Shown one piece after another: positions 27,424 to 36,710 of a DNA stretch of 64,000 bases (the stretch's first letter is position 1; every line of letters starts with the position of its first letter). The DNA is from Microbacterium sp. SD291. Lineage in GTDB: Bacteria; Actinomycetota; Actinomycetes; Actinomycetales; Microbacteriaceae. The stretch is from the NCBI RefSeq assembly GCF_017355365.1, contig NZ_JADIJR010000008.1:60597-124596 (forward strand), in the 5' to 3' direction. The position numbers were made by a program, and so were the translations under genes. The notes below the pieces were generated by a model. The model had not been told where the DNA came from. It saw only the letters and a program-made list of their open reading frames with translations, and searched no databases.

Positions 27424-29433
27424 GTGAGTTCCCGCACCGCTCCGGCTCCGCCGAGCCCGATGTACCGCGCCGCCGGCATCGGGATCCTCGTCGCCGCCGG
27501 ATTCGCGGCCGTCATCGTGGCGCTCATGTTCGGCGGCGGCGCCGCGCCCCTGCTCCTGCAGGATCCCGGCCCATTCGTGCGCTGGATGCTCCCGGTCGCG
27601 AAGCTCGTGATGAACCTCGCGGCGGCGGCGATGCTCGGCTCGCTGGTCCTCGCGCTGTTCGCCCTGCGCAGCGAGGAGCGCTCGTTCGACTTCGCGCTGA
27701 CCGTCTCCTCGGTCGGCGCCGCGGTCTTCACCGTGACCGCCGGCTTCGGCGGCTTCCTGACCTTCATGGCCGCGTTCAACCCGAAGCTCAGCGCCGAGCG
27801 GGAGTTCGGCGTGCAGCTCGGCCGGTTCCTGCTGGAGACGTCCCTCGGCCAGTCCTGGCTGATCACGACGATCACCGGCTCCGTGATCACGGTCCTCGCG
27901 TTCGCATGGCGCTCGTGGACCACGACGCTGATCACGGCGCTCATCGCCGCGGCATCCTTCCTCCCGCTCGCCACGCAAGGGCATTCGGGGGAGCTCTCCG
28001 GCCACAACGTCGCGGTGAACTCGATCCTGCTGCACATGATCGGCGCGGCCGTCTGGATCGGCGGCCTCCTTCTCGTGGTGCTGCTGCGCGGTGAGGCCGA
28101 GGTCGGTGTCGAGCGTCTGGTCGGCCGGTACTCGAGCCTCGCGATCGCCGCGTTCGCCGTGGTCGCGGTCTCCGGCCTCACCCGCTCGGTCGTCGCCCTC
28201 GGCGACTGGTCGCAGCTGCTGACCCCGTACGGCCTGATCCTGCTCGCGAAGGTCGCGCTGCTGGGCGCACTCGGCCTGTTCGGCGCCTGGTACCGCATCC
28301 GTCTCATCCCGCGGCTCACAGGTGAGCACGCCGCCCGCTCGTTCTGGATGCTGGTCCTGTGCGAGGTGGCGCTGATGGGCCTCGCCTCCGGCGCCGCCGC
28401 GGCTCTCGCCCGCACGCCCCCGCCCACCGGCGAGGAGGCGGCGTTCGTGCGGACGCCCGCCGAGAACCTCACCCGCTCCCCGCTGCCGCCCGAGTTCACC
28501 CTGGAACGCTGGTTCACGGCGTGGGACATCGACGTGCTCTGGCTCGTCACCGCCGGCTTCGGGCTCTTCCTGTACCTCGCGGGTGCGCGCCGGCTCCGGC
28601 GGCGGGGCGATCGCTGGCCGATCCACCGCACGGTGTTCTGGGTGCTCGGGATGCTCATGCTGGTGTGGGTGACCGGCGGGCCGATCAACGCGTACCAGGA
28701 GTACCTGTTCAGCGTGCACATGCTCGGACACATGATGCTGTCGATGGCGATCCCGCTGCTGCTGGTGTCCGGTGCGCCGATCACCCTGGCGCTGCGCGCC
28801 ATCCACAAGCGCGACGACGGCACCCGCGGCGGTCGCGAGTGGATCATGTGGGCCGTGCACTCGCCAGTCGCGAAGGTCGTCACGCATCCGTTCGTCGCCG
28901 CCGCGATCTTCATCCTGTCGCTGTGGGCCTTCTACTTCACGGATCTCGTGCGCTGGTCGATGTACGAGCACCTCGGTCACGAGTGGATGGTCGCGCACTT
29001 CCTGATCTCGGGCTACCTCTTCGTGATGAGCCTGATCGGTGCAGACCCCGTGCCGTACCGGCTGCCGTACCCGGGTCGCCTCATCACGCTCATCGCGGTG
29101 ATGGCGATGCACGCGTTCTTCGGCATCGCGATCATGATGCAGGAGGGGCTCATGGTCGCCGACTGGTTCGGGTCGATGGGCCGCGACTGGGGTCCCGCGC
29201 CGATGGACGACCAGTACATCGGCGGCGGCATCGCCTGGTCGATCGGGGAGATCCCCACGCTGATCCTCGCGATCACCGTCGCGATCCAGTGGAGCCGCAG
29301 CGACACCCGGCTGCAGCGGCGACGCGACCGGCACGCCGATCGCACCGGCGACGCCGAGCTCGAGGAGTACAACGCCCAGCTCGCCGCCCTCGCCGAGCGC
29401 GACCGCCGTCAGGCCGCGCGCGAGGCGCGCTGA
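27424..29433 (+). CDS. CopD copper-resistance / CtaG oxidase-assembly fusion
   Basis: 669 residues with about 15-16 transmembrane segments. The N-terminal half (about 15-330) matches CopD/YebZ copper-import domains. The C-terminal half (about 370-640) matches the caa3-type oxidase assembly factor CtaG, with H-M-L-G-H-M-M-L-S at about 434-442 and M-Y-E-H-L-G-H-E-W-M at about 515-524 as likely copper-ligand His/Met pairs. The family is thought to bring copper across the membrane and load it into cytochrome oxidase. It starts at a GTG behind a leaderless-type promoter. Confidence 0.92.
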   Translation: MSSRTAPAPPSPMYRAAGIGILVAAGFAAVIVALMFGGGAAPLLLQDPGPFVRWMLPVAKLVMNLAAAAMLGSLVLALFALRSEERSFDFALTVSSVGAAVFTVTAGFGGFLTFMAAFNPKLSAEREFGVQLGRFLLETSLGQSWLITTITGSVITVLAFAWRSWTTTLITALIAAASFLPLATQGHSGELSGHNVAVNSILLHMIGAAVWIGGLLLVVLLRGEAEVGVERLVGRYSSLAIAAFAVVAVSGLTRSVVALGDWSQLLTPYGLILLAKVALLGALGLFGAWYRIRLIPRLTGEHAARSFWMLVLCEVALMGLASGAAAALARTPPPTGEEAAFVRTPAENLTRSPLPPEFTLERWFTAWDIDVLWLVTAGFGLFLYLAGARRLRRRGDRWPIHRTVFWVLGMLMLVWVTGGPINAYQEYLFSVHMLGHMMLSMAIPLLLVSGAPITLALRAIHKRDDGTRGGREWIMWAVHSPVAKVVTHPFVAAAIFILSLWAFYFTDLVRWSMYEHLGHEWMVAHFLISGYLFVMSLIGADPVPYRLPYPGRLITLIAVMAMHAFFGIAIMMQEGLMVADWFGSMGRDWGPAPMDDQYIGGGIAWSIGEIPTLILAITVAIQWSRSDTRLQRRRDRHADRTGDAELEEYNAQLAALAERDRRQAAREAR

Positions 29434-29500
29434 GGCTCAGTTCTCAGCCCTCGGCCCTCAGCCCTCAGCCCTAGCCTGGGGACTGCCGCTCCGCCGCACC

Positions 29501-29664
29501 GGGGACCTCGCTTTGCCGCGTCCGGAGCGGTGGGGCGGCCATCTGGGGTCCCTGAGGCACGGCACTGGGTCGCAGGGCGATCCCTCCAGGGAGTGGAGGC
29601 CAGCCAGGGACCTCGCTTTGCCGGGTCCGGAGCGGTGGGGCGGACATCTGGGGCCCCTGAGGCA
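29501..29664. repeat. Two 59-bp direct repeats after the CopD/CtaG gene
   Basis: 29501-29559 and 29606-29664 share GGGACCTCGCTTTGCCG, TCCGGAGCGGTGGGGCGG and CATCTGGGG..CCTGAGGCA with only about four differences, 105 bases apart. Before them (29440-29475) the short unit CCCTCAG is repeated several times. The 253-bp gap between convergent genes has no credible gene. Confidence 0.8.
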
Positions 29665-29686
29665 ACCAGGGTCGCGGTGAGTAGGC

Positions 29687-30757
29687 TCAGCCCTCGGAGA
29701 CCTCGCCGGGGGATCCGACCCTGATCGAGGCGGAGCCGTCGGGGAGGATCACGATCGTGCCGTTGACCTGGAACGGCACGTCCTCGGACACGTCCTCGAC
29801 GCTCCCGTCGAACAGCGACTGGATCTCGACGTCGACGTGCGCCACGGCATCCGTCGGCGGGATCCGCCAGTGGCCGCCGTCGGGGACCACGGTGACGACG
29901 GGCTGCGTGCTGATCGACCACTGCGGCAGCGAGGTGATGCGATTCCTGACCTCGAGCCCGAACGGACAAGCGGTCGGCTGCAGCACCTCCTGAGTGGTGC
30001 ACTGCGAGAGGAACTCCTCGACCCGCTTCTGCACGACCGCGACGAACTCGTCGGTCGGCATCGCCTGGACGTCGACCGGCGTGGTGGCGAGCGGCGTGTC
30101 GGCGAGGATGCCGAAGCCCGTCGACGACGCGATCGGCGTGTCGACGGTGACCGCGTACAGACCGGGGGTGAACACCAGCATCGGCAGCGGATCGAGAGGA
30201 GCGGCGTCGATCCCCGCCTCGGAGACCTGGCGACGGTCCATCTCGAACCCGTTCACGGCGAACTGGTCCGCCCCGCGCACGGTGAGATCGACGACGGCGA
30301 GCGGGCTGGTCGTGAAGCGCCAGTTCGGCATCACGCCGACCCAGCCGTCCTGCGCGACGCTGAAGGTGGTCCGGCCGGGATGGTCCGCGGCCTTGTAGGA
30401 GACGGTGACCTCGGTCCGGCCGTCTACGGACTTCTCCGACACCACCTCGATGTCGGTCAGCGGGGCGAGCGCGGCGTGGCGCAGCAGGGCCTCGGATGCC
30501 GCGGCGTCGACACCCGCCTCCTCGAGCGTCGCCCTGTCGATCGCGACGCCGGGGACGCGGAGGGCATCGGCGGCCTGGCCGTCGGAGAGGAGCTCGAGAT
30601 ACCGCACGACGAAGGCGGAAGGCCCGTAGAACTGCTGGTACAGCGAGGTGGCGCCGGCCCCGAGGGCGGCGACGAGCAGGAGGCCGACGACGGCGAGCAT
30701 CGCGAGGTCGGCACCGAGGCGGGGGCGCCGGGGCGCCTTCGTCTCCAGCTGCTGCAT
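29687..30757 (-). CDS. Membrane-anchored extracytoplasmic protein, unknown function
   Basis: 356 residues. Basic N-terminus (K-A-P-R-R-P-R) and one transmembrane helix at about 19-40, then an external region. The start of that region (Y-Q-Q-F-Y-G-P-S-A-F-V-V-R-Y-L-E-L-L) resembles NTF2/DUF4878-like domains of mycobacterial-type lipoproteins. Several beta-rich repeats follow. No enzyme motif. It is divergent from the helicase gene with 114 bp between and is presumably exported and tethered. Confidence 0.75.
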   Translation of the reverse strand: MQQLETKAPRRPRLGADLAMLAVVGLLLVAALGAGATSLYQQFYGPSAFVVRYLELLSDGQAADALRVPGVAIDRATLEEAGVDAAASEALLRHAALAPLTDIEVVSEKSVDGRTEVTVSYKAADHPGRTTFSVAQDGWVGVMPNWRFTTSPLAVVDLTVRGADQFAVNGFEMDRRQVSEAGIDAAPLDPLPMLVFTPGLYAVTVDTPIASSTGFGILADTPLATTPVDVQAMPTDEFVAVVQKRVEEFLSQCTTQEVLQPTACPFGLEVRNRITSLPQWSISTQPVVTVVPDGGHWRIPPTDAVAHVDVEIQSLFDGSVEDVSEDVPFQVNGTIVILPDGSASIRVGSPGEVSEG

Positions 30758-30871
30758 GGCGCCAGTCTAGGAGGGCGTCCTGGGACGATGCCGAGCGTGA
30801 CGCCGGGAGACGGGTCGGCACGTAGCATGGGGGAGCGTCCGTGCATCCGCCTGCCATCCCGTGAGTGAGCC

Positions 30872-32278
30872 GTGTCCCTTCCCGCCCTGTCCGACGAGCA
30901 GCAAGAGCTGTTCCGCCTGATCGAGGACACCAGCGAGCACGTGTTCATCACCGGCCGCGCCGGCACGGGAAAGTCCACGCTGCTGCAGCACTTCGCGTGG
31001 AACACCAAGAAGCAGATCGCGATCTGCGCCCCTACCGGCGTCGCGGCGCTCAACGTCGAGGGGCAGACGATCCACTCGCTGTTCCGCCTGCCGATCGGCC
31101 TGATCGGCGGCTCGGACATCGACCAGAACGACAACACCCGCCGCATCCTGAACGCCATCGAGACGCTCGTGATCGACGAGATCTCGATGGTGAACGCCGA
31201 CCTGATGGATGCCATCGACCGCTCACTCCGGCAGGCGCGGGGCAAACGCGGCATCCCGTTCGGCGGCGTGCAGATCGTGATGTTCGGCGACCCGTATCAG
31301 CTCGCTCCCGTGCCGCCGCGCGGGGACGAGCTGCGCTACGTGAAGGATCACTATCGCTCGTTCTGGTTCTTCGACGCCAAGGTCTGGGCGGGGGAGACGG
31401 CGGACCCTTCGACAGGCTCAGGGACCCAGGACCAGCAGGCCCTGTTCGCGGTCGACACCAAGGCCGAGCTGCACGTGCGCGAGCTCGTGCAGATCCACCG
31501 CCAGTCGGACGACGGTTTCAAGGCGATGCTGAACGCGGTGCGCTACGGCCGGGTGACCGCCGAGATCGCGGGGGCCCTGAACGGGCAGGGCGCGCGCACC
31601 CCTCCCGACCCGGAGCCCGGCGAGGTGCCGATGATCACCCTCGCGACGCGCAACGACATCGTGAACAGCATCAACAGCAGGCATCTTTCAGCCCTGCCGG
31701 GCAAGGAGCAGACCGCCCGCGCCGAGGTGAGTGGAGAGTTCGGCCGCGGCGAGGCGGCGCTGCCGGCGGAGTCCGAGCTGAAGCTCAAGATCGGGGCGCA
31801 GGTGATGTTCCTGCGCAACGACACGTCGATGTCGGGCGAGCCGCCGCGCTGGGTCAACGGCACGATCGGCACGGTCACGCGCATCCTCGGCGAGACCGTG
31901 CGCGTCGAGATCGACGGCGAGGAGGTCGACGTCGAGCCGGCCGTCTGGGAGAGGTTCCGTTACTCGTACGAGCCCGCGACGAAGAAGCTGACGCGCGACG
32001 TGGTCGCCGAGTTCACGCAGTTCCCGCTGCGGCTCGCCTGGGCGGTGACGATCCACAAGTCGCAGGGCAAGACCTACGACCGGGCGATCATCGACCTCGG
32101 ATCCGGCGCCTTCGCCCCTGGTCAGACGTATGTCGCCCTCTCGCGGCTGACGTCCCTCGACGGCCTGTACCTGTCGCGTGCACTGCGCCCGAGCGACATC
32201 CGGGTCGACGAGGACGTGCGGCGGTTCATGCGCGACGCGTGGCTCGCGGCATCCGCGCCCCAGCTTCCGGGCGCCTGA
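30872..32278 (+). CDS. PIF1/RecD-like superfamily 1B helicase
   Basis: 468 residues. Walker A G-R-A-G-T-G-K-S-T at about 28-36, motif II D-E-I-S at about 108-111, motif III G-D-P-Y-Q-L-A-P-V. A late motif I-H-K-S-Q-G-K-T-Y-D-R-A and A-L-S-R-L-T-S-L-D-G-L-Y-L-S-R complete a 5-prime-to-3-prime SF1B helicase of the PIF1 group, lacking extra nuclease domains. It probably acts on structured DNA in replication or repair. Residues about 178-186 (D-P-S-T-G-S-G-T-Q) are encoded by an in-frame copy of the dispersed CCCTGAGCTTGTCGAAGGG repeat, apparently in a surface loop. Confidence 0.9.
   Translation: MSLPALSDEQQELFRLIEDTSEHVFITGRAGTGKSTLLQHFAWNTKKQIAICAPTGVAALNVEGQTIHSLFRLPIGLIGGSDIDQNDNTRRILNAIETLVIDEISMVNADLMDAIDRSLRQARGKRGIPFGGVQIVMFGDPYQLAPVPPRGDELRYVKDHYRSFWFFDAKVWAGETADPSTGSGTQDQQALFAVDTKAELHVRELVQIHRQSDDGFKAMLNAVRYGRVTAEIAGALNGQGARTPPDPEPGEVPMITLATRNDIVNSINSRHLSALPGKEQTARAEVSGEFGRGEAALPAESELKLKIGAQVMFLRNDTSMSGEPPRWVNGTIGTVTRILGETVRVEIDGEEVDVEPAVWERFRYSYEPATKKLTRDVVAEFTQFPLRLAWAVTIHKSQGKTYDRAIIDLGSGAFAPGQTYVALSRLTSLDGLYLSRALRPSDIRVDEDVRRFMRDAWLAASAPQLPGA
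31405..31427 (-). repeat. Dispersed repeat, copy 3, inside helicase gene
   Basis: Inverse orientation with one change (CCCTTCGACAGGCTCAGGG). It keeps the reading frame and adds about eight residues, P-S-T-G-S-G-T-Q. Confidence 0.85.
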
Positions 32279-32296
32279 CCGCAACCCGCTTCAGCC

Positions 32297-32357
32297 CGCG
32301 AGACTTCACGAATGTCATGTTTGCGGCCCGATTTCGAGACATTTGTGAAGTCTCGCG
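32297..32357. repeat. 61-bp palindromic element, copy 1
   Basis: 20-bp arms (32297-32316 and 32338-32357) starting CGCGAGACTTCAC, with one mismatch, around a 21-base centre containing CGGCCCGA. It lies 18 bases after the helicase stop and 9 bases before the end of the convergent heme-oxygenase gene. The same element recurs at 50711-50771. Confidence 0.88.
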
Positions 32358-32366
32358 AGCCGAGGG

Positions 32367-33014
32367 TCAGGCGACGGCGCGCGCCCTGTCGAGGTCCTCG
32401 AAGAGCTCGGTGTTGAAGCGGTAGGCGTGCAGGACCTCGTCGATCACGCGCTCGCGCTCCGCGTCATCCCACGGGGCGGCGTCGAGCTGCTCGCGGTACA
32501 CGTCCTTGAACGCGGCAGGGTCGGCGATGTCGTCGAACAGGTAGAAGCCGATGCCGTTCGTCTCGAAGCCGAAGCGGCGCGCCATGATGCGGCCGATGAA
32601 GATGCCGCCGGAGAGGTCGCCGAGGTAGCGGGTGTAGTGGTGGGCGACGAAGCCGCCGGCCCAGGTCGAGCCGACCTGCCGGATCCGGTCGACGTATCGC
32701 TGAGTGGTCGGCAGCGGTGCGATCCGCTCGCGCCAGTCGCCGCCGAGCAGGAACTCGAGATCGGCTTCGAGTGCGGGGAGCCGGGTGGGCTTGTCGCTCA
32801 GGAAGACCGAGGCCACCGGATCGTTCCGCATCCGCTCGCCGGCGCTCTCGAGCGCCTCGTAGATGAAGTAGTGCTGCGCGACGAGCGAGATGTAATCGTT
32901 CCTCGAGCCGCCGCCGCCGAGAAGGTCGGACATGAAGCCGGCGTGCTCGCTGCGGGAGTGCGACCCGGAGGAGCGCTCGCGCAGAGCCGCGGAGAAGGAG
33001 AGGATCTCGGTCAT
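32367..33014 (-). CDS. Biliverdin-producing heme oxygenase
   Basis: 215 residues. Opens heme to biliverdin, CO and Fe2+ in the cytosol with O2 and reductase electrons. The proximal-His region S-H-S-R-S-E-H-A-G-F-M-S-D-L-L is at about 18-32. The distal-helix glycine motif Y-L-G-D-L-S-G-G is at about 124-131. Both are conserved, and the length is normal. A DUF2470 protein is encoded just upstream on the same strand (32 bp apart), consistent with iron acquisition from heme. A weak TTAGG-N3-CCTTA-like match upstream is not enough to claim DtxR control. Confidence 0.93.
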   Translation of the reverse strand: MTEILSFSAALRERSSGSHSRSEHAGFMSDLLGGGGSRNDYISLVAQHYFIYEALESAGERMRNDPVASVFLSDKPTRLPALEADLEFLLGGDWRERIAPLPTTQRYVDRIRQVGSTWAGGFVAHHYTRYLGDLSGGIFIGRIMARRFGFETNGIGFYLFDDIADPAAFKDVYREQLDAAPWDDAERERVIDEVLHAYRFNTELFEDLDRARAVA

Positions 33015-33046
33015 GCCCTCAGTGTAAGGGTTGCCTAAGTACCGGT

Positions 33047-33406
33047 CTAGTGCGGGCGGGGCTCCACGCCGAGCCGGGCGCAGGCGAGGTCGTGGATCGC
33101 GACGACCTCGTGGCGCACGGACGGCCGGTCCGAGATCGGGCCGCCGGGCCAGGGGACGAACAGGTCGGATGCCGTGCCGCCCCGGGTGATCCGCCACACG
33201 CCGCCGTCGCCGTCGAAGCCGGTCATCACGGCATCCGAGATCCCATCGCCGCCGCCCTCGACATCTCCCTCGGCATCTCCCTCGGCATCGGGCTCGGCGA
33301 ATGCGCGGGCGATGAGCAGGTTGTCGTCGGCGTGATCGCCGTTCATGTGCCGCAGGACGGCGGCGACGACATCGGCATCGAAGGTGTGGGGCATGTCCAC
33401 CACCAT
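33047..33406 (-). CDS. DUF2470 (HugZ-tail-like) heme-utilisation protein
   Basis: 119 residues (or 115 from the second ATG at 33394). Carries the DUF2470 core H-M-N-G-D-H-A-D-D-N at about 20-29, as in heme-binding HugZ/pyridoxamine-oxidase-like proteins. An acidic insertion made of D-A-E-G-D repeats follows at about 40-53. Likely a small cytosolic heme-associated partner of the adjacent heme oxygenase. Confidence 0.82.
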   Translation of the reverse strand: MVVDMPHTFDADVVAAVLRHMNGDHADDNLLIARAFAEPDAEGDAEGDVEGGGDGISDAVMTGFDGDGGVWRITRGGTASDLFVPWPGGPISDRPSVRHEVVAIHDLACARLGVEPRPH

Positions 33407-33498
33407 ACGGAGGTGCGCGGATGCCGGGCACCGGCGCGATGCGTGCTTTCAGCATCCGCGTTCTAGACTCGGGAGACACATCTTCCGGGGGTCCCATC

Positions 33499-34785
33499 AT
33501 GCAGCTTCTCTCGTCGCGCGCATTCCGCGCCGCAGCGGCCGGCGTCGCCGCGCTCGGACTCCTGCTCACCGGGTGCACGGCAGAGCCGGACTCCCTCAGC
33601 TACACGCCTCCGGCGCAGGTCGACGGCGACCTCCCCGGTGAGACCGTCACGGCGCTGCAGGATGCCGTCGCCAATGCGCTGACCGCATCCGGTGCGACCG
33701 GCGCGATCGTCGGCGTCTGGGTGCCCTGGAGCGGCAGCTGGGTGACGGGGATCGGCACGCAGGATCCGGGAGCCGGTGCCGAGATGAGCACCGACATGTC
33801 GTTCCGGATCGCCGATGTGACGCGGCTGATGACCTGCGACGTGCTCTACGGGCTCGCCGACGAGGGCGTGGTGGAGCTCGACGCCGCCGTTCCGGAGTAC
33901 GTCTCCGGCGTGGCCGACATGAAGGACATCACCCTCCTCGACCTCTGCAACGGCACCAGCGGGGTGGGTTCGTCCGAACCATCGGTGGTGTCGGCGTGGC
34001 TGAAGACCCCCGAGCGCGAGTGGTCGCCGCTCGAGCTCGCGGCCTACGGCCTCGGTCGTTCACGGGTCGCCGCGCACACGACCTTCCGGGACGCGGATGC
34101 CGGCTACCTCCTGCTCGGCCTCGCGCTGGAGCGCGCGACCGGCAAGACCGCCTCCGAGCTGATCGACGAGTACGTCGCCACACCGCTCGGCCTCGAGGGC
34201 ACGTCGCTGCCGCGACCGGCAGCGGCCGAGCCGGCGGAGGATGCCGTGATGCAGGGGCACTACCTCAACGCCGTCGAGGGCGGCTACGACTGCACGGCTC
34301 CCGTCGACATCACGAAGCTCTCCTCGAGCACCGGCTTCACCGACTCGGGTGCCGTCTCGACCATCGAGGACCTCGGCCGCTACGCGCAGGCCGAGGCGAA
34401 GCAGGCACTGCGGACCAAGGACGACCCCGGCCGGTTCGCGGCCCCCCTTCCCGCATATGCGGACGCACCGTCCTGGTTCCAGGCGACCGGCGGGGCGTAC
34501 CTCGCCGGCTCCCTGATCGGACAGCACGGCTGGACTCCCGGCTATGCGACGGCCGCCTACTCCGACCCGGCGACGGGCTTCACGGTCGCCGTCGTGCTGA
34601 ACGACTCGACGAAGGGCTCGGCCATCGTCCAGTCGCTCGCGTGGGAGCTCGCGGCGCTCGCGTCGAAGGCGCCGGCGGCCGCGGGGCAGACCGCACCCGA
34701 GTTCGGTCTGCCGTTCAGCGCCGAGCAGTACCACCAGGCGATCACGGACGCGGCGATCATCTGCGTCGCGCCGCCCGAGGGCTGA
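33499..34785 (+). CDS. Beta-lactamase-fold lipoprotein lacking catalytic residues
   Basis: 428 residues. Lipoprotein signal L-L-T-G-C (Cys26). The rest aligns by eye with serine beta-lactamase/DD-peptidase (PF00144) proteins: F-R-I-x-x-V-T-x-x-x-T, G-Y-L-L-L-G-L-A-L-E, T-P-G-Y. But the S-x-x-K motif reads D-V-T-R (Asp106, Arg109), the Y-x-N site reads R-D-A (about 197-199), and the H-x-G site is H-G-W (343-345). All general catalysts are lost, so it is probably a non-enzymatic envelope lipoprotein. ATG 33499 is preferred because it begins the signal peptide. TAGACT lies upstream at 33464. Confidence 0.85.
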   Translation: MQLLSSRAFRAAAAGVAALGLLLTGCTAEPDSLSYTPPAQVDGDLPGETVTALQDAVANALTASGATGAIVGVWVPWSGSWVTGIGTQDPGAGAEMSTDMSFRIADVTRLMTCDVLYGLADEGVVELDAAVPEYVSGVADMKDITLLDLCNGTSGVGSSEPSVVSAWLKTPEREWSPLELAAYGLGRSRVAAHTTFRDADAGYLLLGLALERATGKTASELIDEYVATPLGLEGTSLPRPAAAEPAEDAVMQGHYLNAVEGGYDCTAPVDITKLSSSTGFTDSGAVSTIEDLGRYAQAEAKQALRTKDDPGRFAAPLPAYADAPSWFQATGGAYLAGSLIGQHGWTPGYATAAYSDPATGFTVAVVLNDSTKGSAIVQSLAWELAALASKAPAAAGQTAPEFGLPFSAEQYHQAITDAAIICVAPPEG

Positions 34786-34819
34786 TCCCACCGGTGATGC
34801 GGAACCCGGAAAGGGGCCG

Positions 34820-35839
34820 ATGATGGCGATCATCGACAACGCGATCTACGTGAACGGCATCCGCACCGCCAATCCGGAGAGTCTCACCGAGACGTTCGAG
34901 TGCATGCGCGAGCGCGGTGGCATGAGCTGGATCGGCCTGTACCGGCCGAGCGAGCAGGAGGTCCGCGAGGTCGCCGACGAGTTCGGCATCCACCAGCTGG
35001 TCGTCGAGGATGCGCTCTCGGGGCACCAGCGCGCCAAGCTCGAGCGCTACGGCGACGTCCTGTTCATGGTGCTGCGCCCTGCTCGCTATCTCGACGACGT
35101 CGAGGAGGTCGAGTTCGGCGAGGTGCACGTCGTGGTCGGGCCCGATTTCGTGGTGACCATCCGGCATGCCGAGTCCCCTGATCTCGCTCGGGTGCGCCGC
35201 CGGCTGGAGGACGACCCCGAGCTGCTGCGGCGCGGCCCCGAGGCGGTGCTGTACGCCATCCTCGATGAGGTCGTCGACAAGTACACCCCGGTGCTGGCAG
35301 GGCTCGAGAACGACATCGACGAGATCGAGAGCCAGCTGTTCGAAGACGAGGTCGACGCCACGCAGCGCATCTACGAGCTGGGGCGAGAGGTGATCGACTT
35401 CCAGCGGGCGACGCAGCCGCTCTCCGGGATGCTGGAGGGCCTGCTGCGCGGTTCGGAGAAGTATCAGGTCGACGAGGAGCTGCAGCGATACCTGCGCGAC
35501 GTGCTCGACCACACGCTGCGCGTGACCGATCGCGCCACCACGTTCCGCACCGTCCTCGACAACGCGCTGACCGTCGAGTCGACGATCGTCGCGCGCAAGC
35601 AGAACGAGGAGATGCGGCGGATGACGGAGCTCAGCATCCGCCAGAACGACGAGGTCAAGAAGATCTCCGGCTGGGCCGCGATCCTGTTCGCGCCGACCCT
35701 CGTCGGCACCGTCTACGGGATGAACTTCGATCACATGCCCGAGCTGCACTGGTGGTTCGGCTATCCGATGGCGGTCGCGCTGATGGCCGCGATGGGCGCC
35801 GGGCTGTACTGGGTGTTCAAGCGCAAGGGCTGGCTGTAG
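34820..35839 (+). CDS. corA: CorA-family magnesium/cobalt transporter
   Basis: 339 residues. Cytosolic alpha/beta funnel domain, long stalk helix (about 195-280), and two C-terminal transmembrane helices (about 285-303 and 315-334). The pore signature G-M-N is in V-Y-G-M-N-F (about 300-305). It forms a pentameric channel for Mg2+ and Co2+. ATG-ATG start: the second Met is equally possible. Basic K-R-K-G-W-L end as usual. Confidence 0.93.
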   Translation: MMAIIDNAIYVNGIRTANPESLTETFECMRERGGMSWIGLYRPSEQEVREVADEFGIHQLVVEDALSGHQRAKLERYGDVLFMVLRPARYLDDVEEVEFGEVHVVVGPDFVVTIRHAESPDLARVRRRLEDDPELLRRGPEAVLYAILDEVVDKYTPVLAGLENDIDEIESQLFEDEVDATQRIYELGREVIDFQRATQPLSGMLEGLLRGSEKYQVDEELQRYLRDVLDHTLRVTDRATTFRTVLDNALTVESTIVARKQNEEMRRMTELSIRQNDEVKKISGWAAILFAPTLVGTVYGMNFDHMPELHWWFGYPMAVALMAAMGAGLYWVFKRKGWL

Positions 35840-36013
35840 CCGCCTCAGCGCACCCATAGCGGGCACTCAGCGTTCTCACAGAATCACCGCGCGGCATCCT
35901 CGCCGTCGTGTGCGGAGCAGATATCCTCATGCTCGCAATGGCGGGTGCGTCGGCCGGGGTGCGCGGGCGGACGGGGTGGCCGCTTCGTAAACTCACAAGA
36001 AAAGAGCACTCTC

Positions 36014-36658
36014 ATGAACGGCACAGCACGCAAGGCGGTCGCCGAGGCGGTCGCCACCTTCCTCTTCGTCCTCAGCATCATCGCGGCGGTGAACAGCGGC
36101 AACCCGCTGACTCCGCTCGCGATCGGCTTCGCCCTCGCGGTCCTGGTGTACTCGACCGGCCACATCTCCGGAGCGCACCTCAACCCGGCCGTGTCGGTCG
36201 GCGTGTTCCTGCGCGGCGGGCTCAGCGTCATCGACCTGATCGCCTACATCGTCGCGCAGCTCGTCGGCGGTGCGCTGGCCGCGCTCGCGAGCCTCACCGT
36301 GTGGCCGGCCGGTGAGAAGGCCATGGTCATCGAGGTCGGACCGGCGTTCCTCGTGGAGGCGCTGTTCACGCTCATCCTCGTGTGGGTCGTGCTCAACACC
36401 GCGACCTCGAAGGACACCGACGGCAACTCGTTCTACGGGCTCGCGATCGGCGCCACCGTCTTCGTCGGCGCTGCGACCGTCGGCTCGATCTCGGGTGGCG
36501 GCTTCAACCCCGCCGTGGCCCTGGGGCTCTCGGTCGGCGGGTACTTCGCGTGGAGCTCGCTGTGGCTCTACATCGCAGCCCCCGTGGTCGGCGCTGTGAT
36601 CGCCGCGCTGCTGTTCCGCGTGCTCAACACGGACGACGCCAAGAAGATCGGCGCCTGA
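36014..36658 (+). CDS. Aquaporin / MIP-family channel
   Basis: 214 residues, six transmembrane helices and two N-P-A half-helices (H-L-N-P-A-V-S-V at about 60 and F-N-P-A-V-A-L at about 167). The second NPA is not followed by the usual Arg (N-P-A-R), so the selectivity filter is non-standard. Water, glycerol or another small solute is possible. The 174-bp upstream gap contains AAAGAG near the start and no credible gene; a hairpin terminator follows. Confidence 0.88.
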   Translation: MNGTARKAVAEAVATFLFVLSIIAAVNSGNPLTPLAIGFALAVLVYSTGHISGAHLNPAVSVGVFLRGGLSVIDLIAYIVAQLVGGALAALASLTVWPAGEKAMVIEVGPAFLVEALFTLILVWVVLNTATSKDTDGNSFYGLAIGATVFVGAATVGSISGGGFNPAVALGLSVGGYFAWSSLWLYIAAPVVGAVIAALLFRVLNTDDAKKIGA

Positions 36659-36676
36659 CCGCTCCTCGCACCATCT

Positions 36677-36710
36677 GAACGCCGCGTCCTCGCAAGAGAG
36701 CGCGGCGTTC
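36677..36710 (+). terminator. Terminator after the aquaporin gene
   Basis: GAACGCCGCG and CGCGGCGTTC pair around a 14-base loop that can itself form a CTC/GAG stem; 18 bases after the stop. Confidence 0.85.

Noticed and set aside
33015..33046. DtxR/IdeR iron box before heme oxygenase
   Set aside because: Only TTAGG and CCTTA halves fit, about half of the consensus; too weak.
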